Source: Incurvaria masculella (taxonomy: Eukaryota; Arthropoda; Insecta; Lepidoptera; Incurvariidae). From it: a DNA stretch of 64,000 nucleotides. Position 1 is the stretch's first letter; every line of letters starts with the position of its first letter. Shown here one piece after another: positions 54,691 to 64,000 of this stretch. Made by a program: the position numbers and the translations under genes. The DNA lies in contig OX335650.1 in NCBI GenBank assembly GCA_946894095.1, forward strand, positions 5,704,001-5,768,000. The letters run 5' to 3'. Under the pieces are notes generated by a model. The model was not told the DNA's origin. It searched no databases and saw nothing but the letters and a program-made list of their open reading frames with translations.

Positions 54691-57600
54691 CTCACGCGCC
54701 CAAGGCCAAGTGGAGACGAGGGGGTGGAGAGCGGGTACAGAGGAGCGGGTGTTGGCAGACAGAAGGAGGAGCGGGGAGAGGGGAGAGTGCGCATGACCAC
54801 CCGAAAAATGGCGGGATTCTAACAGAGGGGAGCCGGGAGGAAAGAAGAGCGGGGAGAGGGGAGGGGAAACCTAGGAAGGGCAAATCGCGCGCGTCCCTCG
54901 GCAGTTGGCGTCGGCGGTACCTGGAGAGCGGTGGGTGCCTCTATTTGAAAGAATTCGGCGCGAGGTTTGAATACGCGAGTGTTTTTTCTATGGAATTTGC
55001 TTTGGCAAAGTCCTTTTCCCTCGTTTAGATTCTGGTTTGGGGGCATTGAAACGGGTCATTGGGTTTGAGAGAGTAGCAAAAGTGCAAATTTAGGAACGAG
55101 ATGAGTTAGCTAAATAATCTTTATTTTCTTACAGAATAGGTAGATTCGCAAGCGGGTTTTTTTTTGAAATTTTAAATAGAGTGAGGTGGATACGGCTCTG
55201 GACCTTGGTAAGTCTGTACATATTTTTAAGGACGAGGAGCGGTAGGAAGCCGCTGGAAGGTATTCCTAGCACAGGACACTTATATTTAGGATTATATTTT
55301 GTACTAACATTTACGCCGTGTGGGTGAGCCGACGGCATATGTATTGATTGTATATCGAAGCTCGCGCGGTTTGGGAGACGCGCAAGCGCATTGGATGAAC
55401 GATTAAATATGCTGATGTACTGCAATTTTGACTTACGAATAGTATGGAGGGAGATTTTATAAAGATCTAGGTAAAGTTTTACGTGGAATAAAATCTCTGG
55501 ATACAGTGGGGAGGGTTCTTTTGTGCTCGAATAATTTGTACTATATTTAGGAAGGATCTTACGTGCAAATTGATGGTCCGACGGATCGGATGAGAGTCAC
55601 AGGCCAAGTTTTATGTGAAATAAAATCTTGATTTACAGTGGAAAGAGTTCTTATGTGTTTAAATAATTTGTAGGATATTCAGGAAGGATCTTACGTGCAA
55701 ATTGATAGTGCGGCGGCTCGGTTGAGGGTACAGGTTGAGTTGTATGCGAAATGAGATCTCGCTTTACAGTGGGAAAGGCTACTGTGTATGATTAATGATT
55801 ACTATATATTTAGGGAGTGTATTTATGTGTGTATTGATGGAGCGATGACATAAATGAGAGTCTGTGTTAAGTTTTATGTGGAATCAAGTCTCACCTTACA
55901 GCAAGGAGGGTTTGCTGTGTAGAAAGATGTGGGTTATATTCAGGAAGGAATGGGAGTGTATGGGAAGTTAAAAGGTAGACGAGATAAGAGAGATAGGAGG
56001 AAGAGATGGAGGAGAGGAGACTTTCGTACCAAAGGGGACTCATGTTGAATCCTAGGAAAACCTTGTGTGGTTACGAAATAGGTCCAATAACGGGAAAGGG
56101 GCTAGTATTTAACTCTATAGGATGGCAGGTTACCCGGAGGGAGAGAGAGAGAGTTTCCTACAGAAAACTCACTTAATATTTTAGGCGGACGGGGACAATT
56201 GAGGTGGAAACCAGTGGATCAGTGAGGCTAAGACTAATTCTTTCACTATCATTGAGAACACAAGTGGAGACCAGGAGTGGGGGCGATGGATTATGTTAGT
56301 ACTAAGATGGAGTTCTCGATATTTGGGCAAAACTAGGAGGAAAGGCAGAGCTGTAGGTTTGAAAGAGTACTAAATCGTAAGTAGATGATCGATTCGACCT
56401 GAGAACTGTGTTGTTAATCGTGTAAGTAATAAGCCGGGTCGAGAAATCATTCAGGCTTTCCTGGTCCAAACACTGGTGTGATTGCGAGAAGAAGCAATCT
56501 GTCCAGCTCGGCGGTTACGTCAGGAACATGTCTGAGCTATCCCCTAATTAAGTTACCCTTTCCAAGAGAGACGTTGGACTTCATCCCAATACGTGGAATC
56601 ACAGTGCGAAACCTTAACAAAACGTAGAGTCCATCAGACGAAGTAAATACTCGATTCCCGTAGGGGTGACTCCACCGTGGTCTTTGTGTAAACGACAACA
56701 CTCTGCTCAGGAGGTACTTGGAGTCAAAAAATGGATACACGAACTTCTGCGTACATATGACAAAAGATTAGTGAATTAGGGAATGAAAGAGGCTTATTTC
56801 AAAAGACTGGGGGCAGAGAGCTCTTGGTCCGATCTAAGCATTAGAGCAGGCTGTCTTGTCATGTTAGGGCCAAAAGACATACGTTTTGACGTACGTCCGG
56901 CACGAATAGGATGGTGATGGAAAAAAAAAAAAAAAAAAAAAAAATATTTTAGATATTTTTTTCCAGGGACAGCCTCGCGCCAGTAGGTGCGCATCGAAGT
57001 GGATGTATTAGACTCCAAGCTGCCAGAGAATCGAAAGTAGTTAGTTTTAAGTAGATTTTGCTACGGCTCTGCCAAGAAAAATGTTGTTAGCGAGGGGTGA
57101 GTCAAGCCGAGCCAGTTATCCTTGCACGCTTAGAGCTGGGAGCTCATTCGATAGCTTGGGCTGCGAGTTTGATAACTAAGTAACAAAAAAAAAGGGGGGC
57201 AAAAATATATATTACGCCATTCAGCTTCCAGTCCAGGTAGTTAGTCTAAGACAAGGAAGAATGTACTAGCCTGGGGATAGAATAAGAGAGGGCCCGTGAA
57301 GGCCCCAGGATTTTAGGATGTGTAACGTGGTGAATGTTGACTTGTGAAGGGAAGAATGTGGCATGAAGAAGAGTAGCACTGGAACTGAATGGGTTTAAAA
57401 AAAAAGGGGGTAACACTATATACTCTTGCATTGCGGCTCGACTTGACCTGTCCGTCGAAAGGGAAGAAGAGGAGACATTAGAACCCTTCAGGACTGAGGA
57501 AATAGCTAAAGCAATATTGGGAAATAACTGAGGAGGATGCTGGACCCGGTATAGAGGCAAGAACTCACTTTCTTTCTCTCTCTGATTGGTCTAAAGACGG

Positions 57601-57830
57601 GGAACCGATGAAATAGTTGAGGATTAATATATCAGCAGAATGGAGGGGAAACCCAGGCTGAAATGAGTGCTTCGTGACGGAAGCTCACGAATCAGTCGGA
57701 AACTACTATTTTTTTAGAGAGCCGATCTGACATTATCGAGGGGCGAAAACGAAGAATGAAGGATAATGAACACGTGCGGTCGTGTGAGGAGGACAAGGAG
57801 GGTGTTCTTGTCAGTGGGTTCTTACCCCAG
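54691..57830 (+). other. G-skewed, purine-rich block, left part
   Basis: The plus strand has far more G than C, with runs such as gaggagcggggagagggga at 54767. None of the SINE or MITE families of the rest of the window was noticed. A-run/G-run motifs occur at 57184-57198 and 57397-57408, and a run of 22 A at 56922-56943. No convincing ORF. Candidates are a large non-coding retroelement region or sex-chromosome-type repeat; both are guesses. Confidence 0.45.
55468..55960 (+). repeat. Four diverged tandem units of about 136 bp
   Basis: Unit starts: agttttacgtggaataaaat (55474), agttttatgtgaaataaaat (55607), gttgtatgcgaaatgagatc (about 55738), agttttatgtggaatcaagt (about 55874). Shared words within units include ttacagtgg, attcaggaagg and cttacgtgcaaattgat. 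Divergence between units is high, so the array is old. Confidence 0.75.
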
Positions 57831-57839
57831 AATCATGAG

Positions 57840-59350
57840 AAATAATGTATGTGTGTGGGTGGAATGAGGAAGTGCGTCAGCGCACGCTGAACCAGAAAGA
57901 TATCAATTTCCTAGGAACAGTGTTGAATAGTAGGACTGGGAGTCCGTAGTGTGGTCGACGGAACAGCCACGAGCACCATTTCGCTTTTCTAGACAAAATC
58001 TATCTAGCTAGCTACAAAAGAATGAAACGATATATTCTTCACAGAAATGTTAAGGCGATGGATGTTGAGTTGTGGGAAGCATGTTTAATCCACATATTTG
58101 TGCACGCTATGTGGATTTTTGTTTGCAGTGCAGCCAGAAAACGAGGCATTACGGGACATCGGTCGGGTCTGGGATCTCTATGAGATTCCATGCCAGATTG
58201 ATTGTACCTTAAACGTAAATGTAGCATCACTAACGAACATTCCGAGAAGCTGCGGATCCTGAATTTGAGCCTCGAGTTAGATTGGGCGGTACCCCTTTAT
58301 ACTGAAAGGAGCCGGAACCCATTAAGACTTTCATACTCAGTCAAACTCTAGAGAACCTTGAAAGGAAAATATAGTATTGGCATTATCGCACAAAACTACA
58401 CTACGATAATACAATACATACCAAAAATCTCTCTGAACATAAATGACACTATGACACCGTAATTTAAATTTTTGGCATTTGGACCTAGGAGTCATGTTCC
58501 AATATTAAATTTCACCTCGCTTGAGAGGAAGGCGGAGGCCATACCCTGGTTCGCTTGACAACCGGCGACCAGGTTGACTATCTTAATAAATACAAAATCT
58601 GAAGACATATCCATCTTGGATTGACCTCAGTGTACATTTCGCAGGCAACTTCCTGTTTCCCTGCTTAAATTAGTCGACAACCTTGAGGGTTTGTCATGAC
58701 TGCGGATAACCGCTTATCTTGAACTGCTGTTTCTATCAGCTCTTCTGAAAGCCTTTATTGGCTTTACCACGATCTGCCAAGTGCCGGAACCGTGAAAATG
58801 TGGAGACACTCTCATGACCTACCCTGAGTCCAGGAAAGGCTTGGCAACGTGTGTGGGTGATGTCACCTGTCGCAAAAATCTTTAATGTGGCTACGCTTTG
58901 GTGCATCCGAGGCAGTCCACGAAACTACCCTTAAGTCCATGCATTAGTAATGGCAGATGGGAAGGTCTGAGGTATGTCCTACATTCATGTGGGCTGGTAC
59001 AAGACAGATTCGTAACTATGGTCACCCGCCGTAGTTTTCCGTCACCGTTTGATCGGCTGACAAAACGAACATTCTTGTGATACCTAATGTGTCGTACTTG
59101 ACGTCGTCAGTGGACACTCAAAATATATAGTGGTCATGTTGTAAATCCAATACCCCAATTGGTATATAATGAACCACATAAACTCATATTTCCCTACACG
59201 GGAATTGAGCCTTGGTGTTCAGAGGCCATATTCAGGATGGTTGGCCGCCGCTTTTTGAAGCAGAGGTCGCATATACAGCCTGAAGGCAGGAAGGCGATCA
59301 TGTGGGGACGCGGGATAACAGTGCCATGGATGGACCTTGGACTGTGAGGG
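57840..59350 (+). pseudogene. Degenerate coding-like stretch, unidentified
   Basis: G/C balance returns to normal here and the plus strand carries protein-like runs broken by stops and frameshifts: LNQKDINFLGTVLNSRTGSP near 57890, DKIYLASYKRMKRYILHRN near 57990, then VYNEPHKLIFPYTGIEPWC near 59160. The pattern of long open runs between G-rich flanks suggests the remains of a retroelement protein, but I see no RT, protease or integrase motif and cannot name it. Confidence 0.25.
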
Positions 59351-62300
59351 GCGTCACCATTACCCCATGGGGTAAAAATTTTTTGAAGTTCTGGGCATGC
59401 TAAAATGCTCTATTCCAATCAATTCAGATTTGTGTTTGTATGTGAGAGCGCGTGTGTGAGAGAGAGCGAAATTATGTATTAGGTTAGGATAGAGAGAAAG
59501 GAACTGATTAGAAGAATCGAAAGAGACAGACAGCTAGGTACAGAAGGAGGGCGTAGCACCAATGAGGATTTGACAACAATATTCAGGAGAATACATGTTA
59601 CCTAAGCAAGTAATGTAGTCAAATAACTAGATTTAACGTGAGCAAATCAGGAAACAGTAAATGGGAATATATTAGACGAATGGTTATGTAATGTAAATAA
59701 TGAGAGCATATAGGACGATCACGAGCCAATGGGGAGAACAAATGGGACGAGTGGATACATGGTAAATAGGTAATTAATGTAGGATGTATCCAAGGGAAAT
59801 ATAAGGTACATAACTTAGGTTAGATATGTATAAGCTAATGTAGGCTAGGAGTCTATTTAAGGGGGGGTCTGGAGGTTTACAGATGTTGCCGTGACCACAG
59901 GATGATTGTTGACAAGGACTTGTTTATATCTTTAATCAAATTCTACAATTAAAAGGAACCAAGGTTACTAAAGGACACAACAAATAAAATGGGTCAAATA
60001 GCGTAGTCATATTATTCGTATTTGTTCACGAAAAATAACTAAGAAAATACTTGAAGCAAAAGAATAAAAATATATAAAAGTAATAAGACGTAAAATTGTC
60101 AGCAGGGAATAGTTAAACGCGGTTAGTCAGTTCACGGAAAAATAAAATCATGGTTGTAAACAATTCTCAACATATTACACTGTTGTTGTAATTTATTAAA
60201 GTATATTATGAAACTATGAAAAGAGATTAGGGAGTATAGGATGTTTCAACAGCACGAGAGCGGTTGTGTGATTACGCCACCAGCGCATTGAATGCGTTGT
60301 GTGATCGCGCCACTAGCGCATTGGATGCGTTATGAGAGACGCGTTGATCGCGACGCCGAACGTCTACCTCTGGGAATGCTCAGAGGTACCTACCAGGTAA
60401 ATTGTTTGACTACAGTTTAGAATGTGTGAAAACTATTGCTCATGGGTTCAGAATTACTTTAAAAAAATAGTACAAAGGTTAGTACCTTAGGAAATTGTTA
60501 ATTATGTGTTCTGAAATGTTTTATCCGCAGGTAAGTCGGTATAAAATTGGTTGTGCTAATGAATTGGGTACTAAACAGTGTTATGAATTTCAGCTTGAAT
60601 TTAGTTCTGTGCCATTCATCAATAACCCACCATTATGGTGAACTCCATCTTACCTGCATGTGTTACTCTCGTACCATTAAAATTTTAATAATTATAATTA
60701 CACACGCACGTTAAAGTCGGCAGAAATAAAAATAATAAGACCTAACTAATTTACGTCTCATTACGGTAAACAATCAAGGAAGTGATATCTTTTAGGTTTC
60801 TTTAAATAGAGAACCAATTTTCCACGAACGAAAATCGGTCAAAGGAAGATTTGCATTTAGGATCGGTTGGTTCCGTTGAGCGGATAGAACTGAATAATGT
60901 CTCCTCAGGGCGAATGTTGTCTTAGTATCTATATGAACATAGATTTCTATTTACTATAGGAAAATTACAGATTACTAGACGAAAGGATTGGCTACAGTCA
61001 GGACCGATTATATGGGGGGCCGATTGGGGTCAGAGGGATGGCGGCAATGTTGTGGGGGCGACCAATCCTAATGAAATTATGTTTTAATTACTATTATTGA
61101 CTACGCTTACTGTAGATTTACCGTTTTACTTTAAATTATTCCGTTAAAACATTTATTAAATATTCGTACCCTGTCGAAATTATGGGGGCGACGGGCTTAA
61201 CGAGCCGGGGCGTCTGATCCTCCGCTGAGTATTAGAGAGATCATGAGTCGAACACGTGGCGGAGATTGTAGAAGTATCGTGTGCGAAATATTTGTGTTGA
61301 CCATTGGTCACGGGAAAGTATTGATAAAGTGCACTGGTCATATGTAATATATTAATAGAAACAAAGGTAAAGAGTGATAGGGTAAATAAGTCGTTGTGCG
61401 GAGAGGAATATTTTAAAATGAGGTATGAGCCAAATTGAACTTAGTTGGGTAACATTTAGTTGATATATAATATTTTGGTTGTCGCATGGGGTCCGTAACG
61501 AAGACGAAGTCTGAGAGTAGGTATAATATTAGTATTAAAATGGAGTGAGTAGAAAAACATGGGAACTTAGTTTGTAAACCATCATGTAACTTAAATATTG
61601 GTTAAAACTTTTGTGAAAGCAAGAAAGGAAATAATAATTATTATATTTTTTATTACAGTATTACATATTTTGTGAGGTTATTATAGTATTGCGAGGTAAC
61701 ATTGATTTAGATGGGGGAGCGCGGGGCGGTCCCGGCCGCTCCAACCGTCGTTCGTTCAGAACGGTTGTGCCGACTCGGGGCGGGGTGAACTCGCGCGCCG
61801 AACAGCGGGTGTACATACCTATACAGTCACATGGATTGGTGTCGCGAGCGGCGAGTCACGTGGTTCGTGCGTCTTGCGTCTCGGGTCGACATGGGAGCAT
61901 CGAGCTTGATATTATTATTGAATAACGGAACCGCGCGCGCTTATTACCATTATTCTAGAGATTGTGCTTTAAAGATAGATTGATTAATTATGAATGAAGG
62001 ATAGATATGTATGGATAGATATATAGGATAGTTATGGATGTTAGATATTAAAGAAGACAGACTCTTTGAAGGTTACGATATTCCATCGGGGTTTAGTTAT
62101 TTTCTTTGAGTTTAAAAGTTGGTGTTATTTGATAGGAAAAAAATATTAGGAATAAGGGATTACAATTTTGCGGTTTATAGTGCAATTACTTAGACATATT
62201 TACAACATTGAAGTGCAAGTAGCCTTGGGTGAGTGAGGAAGTTCGAGAACGGAACGAGAATTAGTAATGACTGTGAGTTTATGTGAGGGCGAGATAAACT

Positions 62301-64000
62301 AGAGTTAGGGTTCCGTAGAGATTGAAAAAAAAAAGGGGTGAATTTGTTGTGACAGTCTATTCCGATGAAATCTGAGATCTGAATGTTCGGGTCGCAGGTG
62401 CGTAATAGTACGAGTGTTGGACTTAGGGAGGATAATGTGATGTGTGGGTGGCTTCGCGATAACGAGTTGTGGATATATTATTGTATGAAGGTGGGGGCGA
62501 ACTTTGTGCTATGATGCGATATCATGATGTTTGGATGTTAGTCGGGGTGATGTTTGCATGTGGTTTAGCCACAAGAAGGTTGACGTCATCATCGTATACG
62601 AGAGCGAGAGGTGTGGAATGGGAAATATTTATTTTAGATGATTTAGGGATGGGTCGGTTACTGTATATAGGGGATCGTTGTTGAGCACGGATGCGGACGG
62701 GGCGAGGCAGACCGTGTTGATAGTGAGCGATGGTGTTTTACCTTTTGGAGAAAGATATAATAATAATAATTTATTTAACAATTTTTTATTGATTTCTTTT
62801 AACAATAATGTTGACGGGTATTTTAGATTTAATACAATTCGGTGAATACTATTTTCGTATTTTGAGATTATTCGGACACAAATCTGAATTTATTTAGATT
62901 GACATAATAGTGACGGCCAAGTATTTTGGCTTGCGTTTTGAGTATTATTGTAACGTAGTTCGAGCAGGTGTATCATGCTGGTGGTAGGGTTTGGAAAAAA
63001 AAAATATATATTGAAGGCAAACTGGAGAAGGGGAACGCGTTGCGGTATAAATAAATATATATATATATATACATATACGTATGGTATTAAGTGAATGAAG
63101 GTATTGTTTAATTATCAAAGAGTGGCAATTGAAATCGTTGTTTCATTTCAATTGGGATCAAGAGAATCAAGGTTATCGTTAAATATGTGTTTGATTTCAG
63201 GAGTCGGGTTAAAAAAAAAAAAAAAAAAATTTTTAAAAAAATTTAGGAAGAAGATAGGGTTACATTCTGGGGGAGGGGGGTATTACGAGTGATGATGGCA
63301 TAGGCTATTTAAGCGTGTCCCTTTCCCTAGAGTTCAACTTTAGTGTAAGTGAAATAGTATTAAAAGTGTGGATAGACTTAGTGAACGGGAGCATTGAAAC
63401 GGTCTTATTGTGAGGTGACGACGGGTTATCTAAATATTTTCAGAAGTAGACAGGAAAATTGCGAGTGGTTCTAGCAAGTAGGGAAGTGAACTTAAATTTG
63501 AACTTGAGCGAACGTTGTTGGAAGATTGCGCGGGAAATTTCGAATACTTAGTTCAGTGTGACCACGGAATTGGAAAATAAGTTAGAAGTGACAGTTGCTC
63601 CAATATTGGCGACGTACTACGACCAAGGAGTCAGTATACGAGTTTGCGGCGGTGTTTCGCGGGACCACGGAATTGGGGAAAAGGTGGAAGTGATATTTCC
63701 GCTATGGCTGAGGGGGGGATCAGAGACTAGGAGGGCGTGGGGGCGATCGTATTCGGCTACATATATTTATGATAATCAGATAGGGGGGGGGTAGAAGGAT
63801 AATGGGGGTTTCGGTAAGTTAAGGGTAGAGGTGTTTAGAATGGGGGGGGGGGGGGTTAAAAAAAAAAGGGGGGATTAGTGTAAGAGTGTGTTTGAGTGGA
63901 TTCAATGGTATAGTTTTCTTTGATATTTTGTGTGATTTATTATGATTATTAAATTGATTATTGAAAGAATATTTAGGAGAGTGTGAGCCATGGGTGTGTT
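59351..64000 (+). other. G-skewed block, right part, runs off the window
   Basis: Again G over C on the plus strand, with aagggggggtctgg at 59858, aaaaaaaaaggggtg at 62326 and a g-run followed by aaaaaaaaaagggggg at 63842-63874. 61720-61880 is GC-rich. (at)n at 63055-63075. Two diverged copies of gtgaccacggaattgg lie at 63558 and 63663. No gene recognised. Confidence 0.45.
60255..60350 (+). repeat. Short tandem duplication
   Basis: gtgtgattacgccaccagcg, cattgaatgcgtt is followed at once by gtgtgatcgcgccactagcg, cattggatgcgtt. Two units of about 38 bp. Confidence 0.7.

Noticed and set aside
54692..54883. Proline/serine-rich minus-strand ORF at the start of the G-rich block
   Set aside because: It is the complement of a purine-rich low-complexity tract; composition alone keeps it open.

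Overview
The window looks like nuclear DNA of a moth or butterfly (Lepidoptera). It is AT-rich, has no dense operon-like coding, and carries one split chemoreceptor gene embedded in layers of transposable elements. The repeats are of kinds I know from lepidopteran genomes: the interspersed element carrying (TCCG)n and the phrase around gggctgtatctcatgaacc, the aaccgacttc MITE, a mariner, and Jockey/CR1-type LINEs with short tandem 3' tails. Species cannot be told from the sequence.

The one host gene I can reconstruct is on the minus strand between 21341 and 15368. Four exons (324, 28, about 51 and about 51 codons) with good splice sites and matching phases give a 454-residue insect gustatory receptor. 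Its introns hold SINEs, a palindromic MITE and a TCCG repeat.

Layout. 1-9.4 kb: SINE copies, a TTAA-flanked foldback, a decayed mariner with intact ends, several MITEs, an almost perfect 653-bp tandem duplication and a LINE 3' end. 9.4-15 kb: mostly unique AT-rich DNA with one unexplained small ORF and a split TCCG repeat. 15-21.4 kb: the gustatory receptor. 21.4-33 kb: two tRNA-like SINE heads, four MITEs with clear inverted ends and LINE tails. 33.2-37.6 kb: a LINE whose endonuclease part lies on the minus strand and whose reverse transcriptase lies on the plus strand. The latter is interrupted by a palindrome that contains a tRNA-like gene. 37.6-43.7 kb: sparse sequence, then a foldback element of about 1.04 kb with arms about 99% alike, then an 84-bp minisatellite open in reading frames on both strands. 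43.8-50.8 kb: SINEs with a 5S-rRNA-like head, a head-to-tail dimer of the TCCG repeat with a nested LINE tail, and a SINE split by a MITE. 50.8-54.7 kb: little recognisable. 54.7-64 kb: a compositionally different block, strongly G over C on the plus strand, with A-run/G-run motifs, a diverged 136-bp tandem array and a central stretch that looks like degenerate coding sequence I could not identify.

The most unusual items are the tRNA-like unit in a 70-bp-arm palindrome inside a LINE, the 1.04-kb near-perfect foldback, the SINE with a 5S-rRNA-like promoter module, the recurrent TTAA-bounded elements, and the G-skewed right block. No defence or metabolic gene system is visible. All family names are from pattern recognition; no database was searched.
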